Part shown: positions 1-8,566 of the stretch, piece by piece
Layout of the letters: each line of letters opens with the position of its first letter
Position numbering within the stretch: the stretch's first letter is position 1
Assembly (NCBI GenBank): GCA_002433805.1
Contig: DJIW01000048.1
Coordinates: 1,274-25,557, forward strand
Source: Competibacteraceae bacterium UBA6584
GTDB taxonomy: Bacteria > Pseudomonadota > Gammaproteobacteria > Competibacterales > Competibacteraceae
Length of the DNA stretch: 24,284 nt
Direction of reading: 5' to 3'
Notes under the pieces: generated by a model
What the model saw: the letters and a program-made list of their open reading frames with translations, nothing else
What the model was told of the DNA's origin: nothing
The model's database searches: none
Made by a program: the position numbers and the translations under genes

Positions 1-67
1 GCCAACCGTTACTTCGGTCTGGGGACGGCTTGAGGCCCGCTGGTGACCTAATTAAGAGAGCAACACC
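1..67 (+). other. Window edge, unresolved upstream sequence with eda ribosome binding site
   Basis: These bases precede the first gene. One frame stays open until a TGA at 69-71 that overlaps the eda start codon, and the other two frames stop at 31-33 and 44-46. An upstream gene could therefore end here, but too little is visible to identify it. The AAGAGAG at 54-60 is a reasonable ribosome binding site for eda, seven bases before its ATG. No terminator or clear promoter is visible, so eda may belong to an operon that starts outside the window. Confidence 0.4.
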
Positions 68-709
68 ATGAACGTATTGGATGTGATGCGCATCGGGCCA
101 GTGATTCCGGTCATCGTTATCGAAGATTTGGCGCACGCGGTTCCACTGGCCAAGGCGCTGGTCGCGGGTGGGGTGCGGGTGCTGGAGGTGACCTTGCGCT
201 CGCCAGTCGCCCTGGAGGCGATTCGGGCCATCGCCCGCGAGGCGCCGGACGCCATCGTCGGCGCGGGCACGCTTACCCGTCCCGAGGATTTTGCCAACGC
301 GCTGGCGGCCGGCGCGCGCTTCGGCGTCAGTCCCGGCCTGACCCCGAGTTTGATCGACGCCGCCCGCCAAACGGGCCTGCCGTTGTTGCCTGGCGTGATG
401 ACGCCTTCGGACGTGATCGCCGCCCGGCTGGCGGGATTCCAGCAGCTGAAGCTGTTTCCCGCCCAGCAGGCGGGTGGCATCGGCATGTTACGGGCGCTGG
501 CCGGGCCGTTTCCGGCCGTGATGTTCTGTCCCACCGGCGGCGTGTCGGCGGACAACGCACCCGATTTTTTGGCCTTGTCCAACGTGGCCTGCGTCGGCGG
601 TTCCTGGCTCGCGCCCAAGGCCGCAATGGAGATGGGCGACTGGAACGCAGTCACCGAACTGGCCAAACAAGCCAGCCGGCTGACGCCAAGAGGAGCAAAT
701 CCCGCATGA
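68..709 (+). CDS. eda: KDPG aldolase (2-dehydro-3-deoxyphosphogluconate aldolase)
   Basis: This 213-residue protein cleaves 2-keto-3-deoxy-6-phosphogluconate to pyruvate and glyceraldehyde 3-phosphate, the last step of the Entner-Doudoroff pathway, in the cytoplasm. The whole family fold is covered: IPVIVIED at 13-20, LEVTLRS at 39-45 with the catalytic Glu40, GAGTL at 65-69, PGVMTPSD at 108-115, the Schiff-base Lys128 in LKLFPAQ, and CPTGGVS at 154-160 for phosphate binding. The length is normal for the family. The start follows AAGAGAG with seven bases between. The stop overlaps the next start by four bases (ATGA), so the two genes are almost certainly translated together. The usual partner edd is not visible; it could lie upstream of the window. 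Some family members also use 4-hydroxy-2-oxoglutarate, which cannot be excluded. Confidence 0.95.
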   Translation: MNVLDVMRIGPVIPVIVIEDLAHAVPLAKALVAGGVRVLEVTLRSPVALEAIRAIAREAPDAIVGAGTLTRPEDFANALAAGARFGVSPGLTPSLIDAARQTGLPLLPGVMTPSDVIAARLAGFQQLKLFPAQQAGGIGMLRALAGPFPAVMFCPTGGVSADNAPDFLALSNVACVGGSWLAPKAAMEMGDWNAVTELAKQASRLTPRGANPA

Positions 710-1566
710 CCACTCCCCTTGCAGACATCCCAACCGCTCCGATCGCGGGCGCTGGCGGCCTGCTCAAGCTGCAGCTGATCGCACCAGACGGCGCGCGGGC
801 TGAAATCTATCTCCACGGCGCGCAGGTGACCTCTTGGATTCCGGCCGGCGGCTCGGAACGCCTGTTTATGAGTCACGCCTCGCAATTTAGCGAAGACGCG
901 CCGATTCGCGGCGGCATTCCGGTGGTGTTTCCGCAGTTTGGGGCGATGGGGCCGTTGCCGCTGCATGGTTTGGCGCGGCTGATGCGCTGGAAATTCGCCG
1001 GCGCGACGCTGGAAGGCGCCAACGCGGTCGCCGCCTTTCAGCTGGGCGATACCGAGCACAGCCGCCGGCTTTGGGATTATCCCTTTTTCGCGGAATTGAC
1101 CGTCGCGGTGGGCGGTTCACAGTTGGCGGTGATGCTCGCCATCACCAATATCGGTTCCGAAGCGTTTTCCTTCACCAGCGGGCTGCACACCTATTTCAGC
1201 ATCGACGATATCGCCACGACCGCCGTCGAGGGATTGACGGGCTTGCGCTATCGCGACGCGGCGGCCGGCTGGACCGACCATCAGGAAACCGCGTCCCGCC
1301 TCGTTTTTCAGGGCGAGGTCAACCGGATTTACTTCGCCGCGCCCGACGAGGTGCGCTTGATCGAGCCGGGCCGCGCGACCGTGATCCAGTCCACCGGCTT
1401 TCCCGAGGTGGTGGTTTGGAATCCGGCGGCCAAGTGCGCGACCATGCCCGACCTGGAGCCGGACGATTACCGACGCTTCGCCTGCGTCGAGGCCGCGCTC
1501 ATCGCCGCGCCGCGGCAACTCGAACCCGGCGAACGCTGGCAAGGCGCTCAACGGTTGTCGGTTTGA
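706..1566 (+). CDS. D-hexose-6-phosphate mutarotase (aldose 1-epimerase family, YeaD-like)
   Basis: This 286-residue protein belongs to the aldose 1-epimerase superfamily, in the branch that interconverts the alpha and beta anomers of hexose 6-phosphates such as glucose 6-phosphate. Visible motifs are GGIPVVFPQFG at 69-79, LPLHGLAR at 84-91, GLHTYFSI at 159-166 with the likely catalytic base His161, VVVWNP at 235-240, and Glu262 in ACVEAAL, the expected second catalytic residue. There is no signal peptide, so it should act in the cytoplasm. AAGAGGAG at 688-695 lies ten bases before the ATG, and the start overlaps the eda stop by four bases. Pairing with KDPG aldolase suggests it readies glucose 6-phosphate for the Entner-Doudoroff route. 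The exact sugar phosphate is inferred from the family. Confidence 0.9.
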   Translation: MTTPLADIPTAPIAGAGGLLKLQLIAPDGARAEIYLHGAQVTSWIPAGGSERLFMSHASQFSEDAPIRGGIPVVFPQFGAMGPLPLHGLARLMRWKFAGATLEGANAVAAFQLGDTEHSRRLWDYPFFAELTVAVGGSQLAVMLAITNIGSEAFSFTSGLHTYFSIDDIATTAVEGLTGLRYRDAAAGWTDHQETASRLVFQGEVNRIYFAAPDEVRLIEPGRATVIQSTGFPEVVVWNPAAKCATMPDLEPDDYRRFACVEAALIAAPRQLEPGERWQGAQRLSV

Positions 1567-1617
1567 GGGTCGGCGCGTTTCGTCACCTCCCTTTACTCTC
1601 GCGATTCGGGGTTTTTC

Positions 1618-2100
1618 ATGATCGTCGATCATCTCGACCGCGCCGGCCGCTACGCCGCGCTGGGGCCCTCATTCGAACAGGCGTTCGCGTTCCTGCGCGC
1701 CGCCCATTTGGAAACACTGGCGGAAGGCCGCCATGACTTGGCGGGCGATGCGCTGTTCGCGCTGGTCCAGAGCTACCACACCAAGGCCCCGAGCGAGGGC
1801 TTTTGGGAAGCCCATCGCCGCTACATCGATTTGCAGTTCATCGCGCGGGGCGCGGAGCGGATCGGCTATGCCCCGCTGCATCGGATGCGGCTGGAATCGC
1901 ACGACGAGCCGCGCGACCTGTCGGTGCTGCGCGGCGAAGGCGATTTTCTGACCCTGACCGAAGGCTGTTTCATGCTGCTGTGGCCCGAAGACGTTCATAT
2001 GCCAGGGTTGCATGTCGGTTCCCCCGGTCCGGTCCGCAAGATCGTATTCAAGATCGCCGTGTCAGCATTCCAAGCGCCGTCATGCAGATTTTCCACCTGA
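1618..2100 (+). CDS. YhcH/YjgK/YiaL (DUF386) family protein
   Basis: This 160-residue protein is of the YhcH/YiaL/EbgC type, a small cupin-like fold. Family members have been linked to sugar or sialic acid catabolism, to the evolved beta-galactosidase (EbgC) and to biofilm control (TabA), and an anomerase-like activity has been proposed. Recognisable parts are FWEAHRRYIDLQF at 62-74 (Glu64 and His66 are candidate metal ligands), ERIGYAP at 80-86, and WPEDVHMPG at 122-130 with His127. It ends with KIVFKI, the usual final strand, plus about 14 extra residues. Those extra codons overlap the start of pta by 19 bases. It starts 51 bases after the mutarotase with only a weak ribosome binding site. 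The setting supports a sugar-phosphate role, but the substrate is unknown. Confidence 0.85.
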   Translation: MIVDHLDRAGRYAALGPSFEQAFAFLRAAHLETLAEGRHDLAGDALFALVQSYHTKAPSEGFWEAHRRYIDLQFIARGAERIGYAPLHRMRLESHDEPRDLSVLRGEGDFLTLTEGCFMLLWPEDVHMPGLHVGSPGPVRKIVFKIAVSAFQAPSCRFST

Positions 2101-4127
2101 TTCCGACCCGCCAGAACGTCGGTTTGACCTCGGTCGCTCTCGGCCTGGTTCGCGCTCTGCAACATCAAGGCTATCGAGTTGGTTTCGTCAAACCGATCGG
2201 TCAGGACGATCCGGCCAACGACCACTCCGTCCACTTCGCCCGCGAGATTTGCGCGATCGAAGCGCCCGACCCGATGCCGCTGGCCCAAACCGACGACCGC
2301 TTGGCGGCCGGCCGCGAGCCGGAACTGTTGGAAGATGTGGTCAGCCTGTGCATGAGCATCACCGAAGGCGTGGATGTGTTGGTGGTGGAAGGGATGCACA
2401 CCGACGCCATCCATCCGTTCACCCCGCGTTTGAACGCCGAAATCGCGCGCGGCTTGAAAGCCGAAATCATTTTGGTCGCCAGCGCCAAGTCGGGCCACAC
2501 GGTGGCGGAAATCAGCCATATGGCCCTGCGGATGAGCAAGGTCGGCTGCCATATCGCCGGGGCCATCATCAATAAAGCGCCGGCGCGCTTCGATGCCGAA
2601 GCCGCCCGTCAGGCGCTGGGCGATCTCACGCTGTGGGGGGTGGCGCCTTACCACGCGGCGCTGTTGGCCCCGCGCACGCTGGATGTGGCCCGCCACCTCA
2701 ACGCCCGGGTGCTGGTTCAGGGCGAACTGGCGACCCGGCGGGTGCTGGAAACCGTGATCGCCTCGCGCTCCGCCGCCGAAATGATCGAACATCTCACCCC
2801 CGGCGCGTTGGTGATGAGCGCGGGCGACCGCGATGACATGATGCTGGCGACCGCGCTGGCCGCCAGCAAGGGGGTGCAACTGGCCGGTCTGGTGTTGACC
2901 CACGGCTCGGAAATCGACCGGCGCATCCGCGAACTGGCCTCGCACGCTTTCGAAAGCGGCCTGCCGGTGCTCAGCGTGGCCAACGACAGCTTCGTCACCG
3001 CCACCCACATCAACACCCTTCCGGGCGCGGTGCCCGCCGACGACGGCGCGCGGATGAACGCCGTGATGGATGTGGTCGCGGACCACCTCTGGGCGACCGT
3101 GCTCAACCAGAGCGTCAGGATGCCCGCCTCGATTCAGATGTCGCCGCCCGCGTTCCGCTACCGGCTGATCCAGCAGGCGCGCGCGGCCAACCAACGGATC
3201 GTGCTGCCCGAGGGCGACGAACCGCGCACGCTGCGCGCCGCCGCCATTTGCGCGGAGAAAAAAATTGCCCGCTGCGTGCTGCTCGGCAACCGCGCCGCCA
3301 TCGAAACGGCCGCCGCCGCTCAGGGCGTCGCGCTGCCCGCCGCCTTGGAAATCATCGATCCAGAGCAAGCGCGCGAACGCTATGTGGAACGCCTGACCGA
3401 ACTGCGCCGGAGCAAGGGGCTGACTCCCGCGCAGGCGCGCGACCAGCTGCAAGATAACGTGGTGCTCGGCACTCTGATGCTGGCGGCGGACGAGGTCGAC
3501 GGACTGGTCTCCGGCGCGGCGCACACCACCGCCAACACGGTGCGCCCGGCCCTGCAACTGATCAAGACCGAGCCGGGTTCATCCATCGTCTCCTCGGTGT
3601 TCTTCATGCTGATGCCGGATCAAGTGCTAGTTTACGGCGACTGCGCCATCAACCCCGACCCCAGCGCCGCCGAGCTGGCCGAGATCGCGCTGCAAAGCGC
3701 CGCCAGCGCGCGGGATTTCGGCATCGAGCCCAAAGTCGCCATGATCAGCTATTCCACCGGCAGTTCTGGCGCCGGAGCCGATGTCGACAAGGTGTGCGAG
3801 GCCACCGCGCTGGCCAAGATCAAAGCCCCCGATTTGTTGATCGACGGCCCGTTGCAGTACGACGCCGCGTCCGTGCTCGAAGTCGGCCAGCAGAAAGCGC
3901 CGGACTCCAAGATCGCCGGACGCGCCACGGTGTTCGTGTTTCCCGATCTCAACACCGGCAACACCACCTACAAGGCCGTGCAGCGCAGCGCCAACGTCGT
4001 TTCGCTCGGCCCGATGCTGCAAGGTTTGCGCAAGCCGGTGAACGATCTGTCACGCGGCGCGCTGGTGGACGACATCGTGTTTACCATCGCCCTGACCGCC
4101 ATTCAGGCCCACGCCCGCAGGGGCTGA
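2082..4127 (+). CDS. pta: Phosphate acetyltransferase, two-domain type
   Basis: This 681-residue enzyme interconverts acetyl-CoA plus phosphate with acetyl phosphate plus CoA, linking pyruvate breakdown to acetate and ATP. The N-terminus (HLIPTRQNVGLTSVALGL) matches the P-loop-like regulatory domain of E. coli-type Pta. A DRTGG-like middle region follows, and the catalytic PTA/PTB domain runs from about residue 353 (MSPPAFRYRL) to the end, with VLPEGDEPRT and YSTGSSGAG motifs. E. coli Pta has 714 residues, so this one is complete. The reading frame stays open upstream, but that extension is antisense-like noise inside the preceding gene; the ATG at 2082 matches the family start. It overlaps the YhcH gene by 19 bases and lacks a good ribosome binding site, so coupled translation is likely. 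No acetate kinase gene is visible here. Confidence 0.95.
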   Translation: MQIFHLIPTRQNVGLTSVALGLVRALQHQGYRVGFVKPIGQDDPANDHSVHFAREICAIEAPDPMPLAQTDDRLAAGREPELLEDVVSLCMSITEGVDVLVVEGMHTDAIHPFTPRLNAEIARGLKAEIILVASAKSGHTVAEISHMALRMSKVGCHIAGAIINKAPARFDAEAARQALGDLTLWGVAPYHAALLAPRTLDVARHLNARVLVQGELATRRVLETVIASRSAAEMIEHLTPGALVMSAGDRDDMMLATALAASKGVQLAGLVLTHGSEIDRRIRELASHAFESGLPVLSVANDSFVTATHINTLPGAVPADDGARMNAVMDVVADHLWATVLNQSVRMPASIQMSPPAFRYRLIQQARAANQRIVLPEGDEPRTLRAAAICAEKKIARCVLLGNRAAIETAAAAQGVALPAALEIIDPEQARERYVERLTELRRSKGLTPAQARDQLQDNVVLGTLMLAADEVDGLVSGAAHTTANTVRPALQLIKTEPGSSIVSSVFFMLMPDQVLVYGDCAINPDPSAAELAEIALQSAASARDFGIEPKVAMISYSTGSSGAGADVDKVCEATALAKIKAPDLLIDGPLQYDAASVLEVGQQKAPDSKIAGRATVFVFPDLNTGNTTYKAVQRSANVVSLGPMLQGLRKPVNDLSRGALVDDIVFTIALTAIQAHARRG

Positions 4128-4234
4128 ATGGCGGAACTATCCCGCGCGGGCACCCAACCGCTTTCGCCGACCGTCGAGGACTTTTAGGGTCTTGCGGCGT
4201 ATCGGTCGAAACCACCCACCGACGGACAACCCCG

Positions 4235-6610
4235 ATGAAAAAAACTGAACAGGCTTACCAACCCAGCGCCGGACCCGCTCCAACCGCACCGTTTTGTCTG
4301 AAAAAGCTGGCCTTGGCGGCCGCGATCAGCCTAGCCTTGGCAAGCGTGCAACCGACTATCGTCGCGCGCGCCCAGGCGGGCGTGGCCCCTCCCTCAGAAC
4401 ATCCCCAACGGTCCGCGAAAAGACCGGAAATCAGCGCTCGCGTCAAGCCAATTTTGACCGTCAAACGTCTTAAATTCAAAGACTTGAACTCAAACGGCCG
4501 GCTAGATCCCTACGAAGACTGGCGTCTGTCCGTCGACGCGCGCACCGACGATCTGGTCGCGCGGATGACGCTGGAGGAAAAGGCGGGCATGATGCTGATC
4601 GACACCCTGAACGCCGAGGTGGGTGGCAAAATCGGGACCAGCGCCACCACCAACGCCACCGATTACATCAACAACCAGCTGATGTCCCGTTTCATCTTTC
4701 GCAATCCGGTGACCGCCACGCCGGACGGCAAGCCGGCCACCGGCTTTTCCGGAGCCCAAATCTCGCCGCTGGAAGCCGCGACCTGGACCAACACGATTCA
4801 AGAAATGCGGGAAGCGACCCGCCTGGGTATTCCCGCCGTGTTCAAATCCAACGCCCGCAATCACATCGACCCGGACGCTCGCGCCGGCATCAATGAAGCG
4901 GCGGGCGCCTTCACCGCGTTCCCGAAGGAAGCGGGCATCGCCGCCGCCGCGCTGGGCGCGCGATCGGCCAAGACCGGCAAGCCGCCGACTGCGGGCGACA
5001 TGGCGGTGGTCAAGCAGTTCGCCGAGGTCATGGGCGTCGAGTGGAAGTCCATCGGCCTGCGCGGCATGTACGGTTACATGGCCGATCTGTCCACCGAACC
5101 GCGCTGGTATCGGGTGCATGAAACCTTCACCCAAGACGCCGACCTTAACGCCGAAATCCTCAAAACCTTGGTGCAAACTCTGCAAGGCAAAAAGATCAAG
5201 AACGGCACCTCGGTCACCAAGGACAGCGCGGTTGCCTTGACCATCAAGCATTTCCCCGGCGGCGGGCCGCAGGAACTGGGACTGGACCCGCACTACGCGC
5301 ACGGCAAGGAGCAAGTGTATCCGGGCGGCAATTTCGGCTATCACCTCAAACCCTTCAAGGCCGCCATCGACGCCGGCGTATCGGCGATCATGCCCTATTA
5401 CGGCGTGCCGGTTAAGGTCACCTACGAGGGCGTCACTTACGAGCCGGTCGGCTTTGCTTTCTCTCAGCAGATCGTCACCGGCCTGCTGCGGGGCCAGCTC
5501 GGCTTTCAGGGTTACGTGAACTCCGACACCGGCATCATCAACGATCGCGCCTGGGGCCTGGAAAACAAGACGGTGCCGGAGCGGGTCGCCACCGCCATCA
5601 ACGGCGGCACCGAGGTGCTATCCGGCTTTCACACCAATCAGACCATCGTCGATCTGGTCAAGACGGGCTTGGTCAGCGAGACGCGGCTTAACGAGGCGGT
5701 GAAACGCCTGCTCAAAGAACAGTTTCAGCTCGGCCTGTTTGAAAATCCCTACGTCGACGCCACCCAGGCCGCCGGCATCATCGGCAGCGACGCCAACCGC
5801 GCCGCAGGCTTGGATATCCAGCGTAAATCGATTGTTTTATTGCAAAATCAGGAGACTGCGGCCGACGCCAAGGTATTGCCGCTGAAGGCGGGAGCCAAGG
5901 TCTACATCATGGGCGACTTCACCAAGGCGAACGTCGAGAAGTACGGCTACGCGGTGACCGACGGCAACAACCCGGTCAACGGCGTCCGCCCGGTGGCCTC
6001 CGGTCACGATTACGCGCTGATCTCGGTGACCGCCTTGGTCAACCGGAGCACCGCCGGAACCTACAAGAGCGACGATCCGGCCACGGGCCTCAACCCCAAC
6101 CACCTCAAACCGATCAAAGCCGGCCAGCCGCGCAACCAACCCTATGGCTCCGAGGATCGCTGCGTCGAGACCGCTGCGTACGCCGATCCCGAAAAAAGCT
6201 GTTTGGATAACGGTTTGATTTTTGGCGGCGTGTTCCCCTGGGAGGCGAACAACCTGTCGTTCACGGCGATGGCGGCCTCGCAATCCTGGCAAATCAAACC
6301 CTCGTTGGCGGATATCCAGGCGGTCATGAATGAGGTCGGGCCGCAAAATACCATCCTGCACATTTATTTCCGCCACGCCTTCGTGCTGGACGACGCCAGC
6401 GGCCTGAAGAACGCGGGAGCCATCGTCGCCGGCTTCGGCGTCAGCGATACCGCGCTTTTGGACGTGTTGAGCGGCAAGGCCAAGCCCCAGGGCAGAATGC
6501 CGTTCGCCTTGGCCAACAACCTCCAGGCGGTCATCGACAATCAACCCGATGTTCCGGGCTACCCGGACAAGGACACGCTGTATCCTTTCGGTTTTGGTTT
6601 GAATTACTGA
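4235..6610 (+). CDS. Exported glycoside hydrolase family 3 (beta-glucosidase-like)
   Basis: This 791-residue family 3 glycoside hydrolase probably releases glucose or a similar sugar from beta-linked oligosaccharides outside the cytoplasm. The N-terminus has a short basic stretch, a hydrophobic segment at about 24-43 and a likely signal peptidase site at ARAQA-GV (after residue 48). An EF-hand or dockerin-like calcium loop, DLNSNGRLDPYED, lies at 83-95. The catalytic barrel follows, with KHFPGGG at 338-344 and the expected nucleophile Asp431 in YVNSDTG. The C-terminal sandwich domain ends in YPFGFGLNY. The frame is open further upstream, but the ATG at 4235 is the one that places the signal peptide at the terminus. 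The ribosome binding site is weak. It lies 107 bases after pta and may be co-transcribed. Substrate specificity cannot be read from the sequence; beta-xylosidase or N-acetylglucosaminidase activity is possible. Confidence 0.88.
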   Translation: MKKTEQAYQPSAGPAPTAPFCLKKLALAAAISLALASVQPTIVARAQAGVAPPSEHPQRSAKRPEISARVKPILTVKRLKFKDLNSNGRLDPYEDWRLSVDARTDDLVARMTLEEKAGMMLIDTLNAEVGGKIGTSATTNATDYINNQLMSRFIFRNPVTATPDGKPATGFSGAQISPLEAATWTNTIQEMREATRLGIPAVFKSNARNHIDPDARAGINEAAGAFTAFPKEAGIAAAALGARSAKTGKPPTAGDMAVVKQFAEVMGVEWKSIGLRGMYGYMADLSTEPRWYRVHETFTQDADLNAEILKTLVQTLQGKKIKNGTSVTKDSAVALTIKHFPGGGPQELGLDPHYAHGKEQVYPGGNFGYHLKPFKAAIDAGVSAIMPYYGVPVKVTYEGVTYEPVGFAFSQQIVTGLLRGQLGFQGYVNSDTGIINDRAWGLENKTVPERVATAINGGTEVLSGFHTNQTIVDLVKTGLVSETRLNEAVKRLLKEQFQLGLFENPYVDATQAAGIIGSDANRAAGLDIQRKSIVLLQNQETAADAKVLPLKAGAKVYIMGDFTKANVEKYGYAVTDGNNPVNGVRPVASGHDYALISVTALVNRSTAGTYKSDDPATGLNPNHLKPIKAGQPRNQPYGSEDRCVETAAYADPEKSCLDNGLIFGGVFPWEANNLSFTAMAASQSWQIKPSLADIQAVMNEVGPQNTILHIYFRHAFVLDDASGLKNAGAIVAGFGVSDTALLDVLSGKAKPQGRMPFALANNLQAVIDNQPDVPGYPDKDTLYPFGFGLNY

Positions 6611-6617
6611 GCGGCTG

Positions 6618-6649
6618 CGGGCGGCCCGCCATGACAGTCGGGCCGCCCG
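6618..6649. terminator. GC-rich hairpin between convergent genes
   Basis: Perfect 11-base inverted repeat (CGGGCGGCCCG at 6618-6628, complement at 6639-6649) with a 10-base loop. It sits eight bases after the glycoside hydrolase stop and ten bases before the end of the convergent RNase gene. Only a short GTTT follows on the + strand, so this is a strong hairpin with a weak U-tract. It could end transcription from either side. Confidence 0.65.
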
Positions 6650-6658
6650 GTTTCCGCG

Positions 6659-8473
6659 TCAGCGCTCCACCCGAAAGCGCGCCATGCGCTCCGGCAAATC
6701 AACGCCGGTCAAGCGCAGCGCCAAAACGCGATTCAACTCCACCGCTTCCGCCACCTTGAGGCGCGTCTCCAAGCCCAAGGCAGGAATCAACACCGCGCCG
6801 CGCGGCAGCCGCTTTTCGACCAGCACGCCCTCGCCGCGCCAATCCGGGTGCTGCTGGAGATAAACCGCGGTCCAGTGTTCCCGCGACAGCCGTTCGGCCC
6901 GCCGCACGCCCACGGCCGCCGCTTCCGCCGCGCCGATGCGCTCGATGATCGCTTGCGCGTCCAGCACCGCGCCGCCGCGTAAAAACGCCCGCAACTGCTG
7001 GTGGGCGACCAAATCCAGATAACGGCGCAACGGACTGGTCACCTGGGCGTAGACCGCCAACCCCAAGCCGCCGTGCGGGCCGGGCTGGCTGCTGTACTGG
7101 CGCGGGCGCAGACCGCGCCGCAGCGCGTGCATCGCCGCCAAGCTGGAAGGCGCGCGATCGGGATGCTCGGTCGCGTCCTGGGTGGTGTAGGGAAACGGCA
7201 GATCGCGCGCTTGCGCGAACCGGGCCGCCGCCTCGCCCGCCATCACCATGGCTTCAGTCACCACCAGCCGACTGCGCAACCGGGCCAAGGGTTTGATCTG
7301 GACCCGGCCCGCAACCACTTCGATTTTCACTTCCGGCAGCTCGATAAACACCGCGCCAGCGGCGCGGCGGCGGGCCTGATGGCGTTGCGCGAGTTGGTCA
7401 AAACCTCGAAAGGGCTCCTCATCCAAGCGCGTCTCGACCTCCTGATAGCTCAACCGTCGCACCCGGACCCAGCTTGGAACGATTTCAATTTCGGACACCG
7501 AGCCGTCGGCTTCCACAGTCAAGCCGAACGACAGCGCCGGCGACACCTCCGTCAACCCCAAACCCAGCCGGCCGACCGCCAGCTCTGGCAGCATCGGCGC
7601 TGTGGTTTCGGGCAGGTACAAAGTCGCGCCACGCGCCCGCGCCTCCAGATCGGCCGGACTATCCGGCGCGACCAGCGCGGCGGCGTCGGCGACATGCACC
7701 CACAGCCGGTCTCCGTCCAGACTCAGCGCGTCGTCGGGGTCGAGATTGCCCTCGTCGTCGATGGCAAACGCCTCTAGCCCAGTCAAATCCAAGCGGGGTT
7801 CGTCCGGCAACGCTGGCAGCTCCGCCAGCGGCGTGACCAGGGTCGCGCCGACCCGGCGCGGATACGGGTTGCTCGCGCTGTCCCAATAACCCAGCCGCAA
7901 CAACAAGGCGTGAGCGCTTTGCGGGTTTTGCTCGCAATCGAGCGCCTGAAGGACCCGGCTCTGCTCGTGTTCGCCCCAGGCGACTTCTTCAACTTCCCGC
8001 AGATAGGGGGCATCCTCCGGTGCGTGCTGGCCGGCGCGCGCCCGGTTCAAGAATTCATTCCACGCCCGGCGTTCGGCGTCCTTGGCCGCGCGCGCGGCCT
8101 GCTCTTGCGCCACCTCGGCGAACGAGCGAACCGCGATGGCCTCCGGCGAACCCCGAAAATACAAACCCTCATCCACCAGCCGCCACGCCGCCCACGCGGT
8201 CGCCGGGGTATAGGACCCATACACCAGCTCCGCCAGCTCGGCCAAGGTGGTCTGGCCGCCGGCCAACAGTTCGCACGCCGCTTCCACCTCTCCCGCCGGC
8301 GCGTCCAGGCGGGCGGGGTCCGCCAGCGGGCCCGGATGCAACAGCAGCACGTCCTTGGGGCGGACCCGCAGCAACCGGCCATCGCTCAACGCAATCTCCA
8401 ACTTATCGCCGACGGCGGCGACGCGGGCCGGACCGCCTTTATAAAGCACCAGACTGTTATGAGGTATGCTCAT
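6659..8473 (-). CDS. RNB-domain ribonuclease (RNase II/R-like)
   Basis: This 604-residue protein carries an RNase II-type RNB domain, expected to degrade single-stranded RNA 3' to 5' in the cytoplasm. The four metal-binding aspartates are present with correct spacing (Asp239, Asp245, Asp247, Asp248 in IDDEGNLDPDDAL). The late RNB motif VTSPLRRYLDLVAHQQL lies at 478-494. The N-terminal part (about 1-230) does not look like the two cold-shock domains of classic RNase II; it seems to be a small beta domain (about 5-45) followed by helical, winged-helix-like sequence. The C-terminus after the RNB domain is only about 100 residues, room for one short S1-like domain. It is therefore an RNase II-like homologue rather than clear rnb or rnr. 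It stands alone on the minus strand, with a weak ribosome binding site. Confidence 0.88.
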   Translation of the reverse strand: MSIPHNSLVLYKGGPARVAAVGDKLEIALSDGRLLRVRPKDVLLLHPGPLADPARLDAPAGEVEAACELLAGGQTTLAELAELVYGSYTPATAWAAWRLVDEGLYFRGSPEAIAVRSFAEVAQEQAARAAKDAERRAWNEFLNRARAGQHAPEDAPYLREVEEVAWGEHEQSRVLQALDCEQNPQSAHALLLRLGYWDSASNPYPRRVGATLVTPLAELPALPDEPRLDLTGLEAFAIDDEGNLDPDDALSLDGDRLWVHVADAAALVAPDSPADLEARARGATLYLPETTAPMLPELAVGRLGLGLTEVSPALSFGLTVEADGSVSEIEIVPSWVRVRRLSYQEVETRLDEEPFRGFDQLAQRHQARRRAAGAVFIELPEVKIEVVAGRVQIKPLARLRSRLVVTEAMVMAGEAAARFAQARDLPFPYTTQDATEHPDRAPSSLAAMHALRRGLRPRQYSSQPGPHGGLGLAVYAQVTSPLRRYLDLVAHQQLRAFLRGGAVLDAQAIIERIGAAEAAAVGVRRAERLSREHWTAVYLQQHPDWRGEGVLVEKRLPRGAVLIPALGLETRLKVAEAVELNRVLALRLTGVDLPERMARFRVER

Positions 8474-8566
8474 CTTGACTCATCGCGGGCAGGGCCGCTC
8501 AAAGGCCGGCGAAAGCGCATCCGGCCGCCATGACCGCGCGGGCGCGGCGGCGCCGATGAAAATATC

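Noticed and set aside
1803..2081. Upstream extension of the pta frame into the DUF386 gene
   Set aside because: The added residues do not resemble Pta and are out-of-frame reading of the DUF386 gene. The ATG at 2082 gives the normal family N-terminus.
1995..3557. A 520-codon open frame on the minus strand opposite pta
   Set aside because: Same reason: low-complexity His, Gly and Arg-rich translation that mirrors the codon pattern of pta, with no motif.
3794..4234. Upstream extension of the glycoside hydrolase frame into pta
   Set aside because: The extension is the +1 frame of pta and would bury the signal peptide 147 residues inside the protein. The ATG at 4235 places the signal peptide at the N-terminus.
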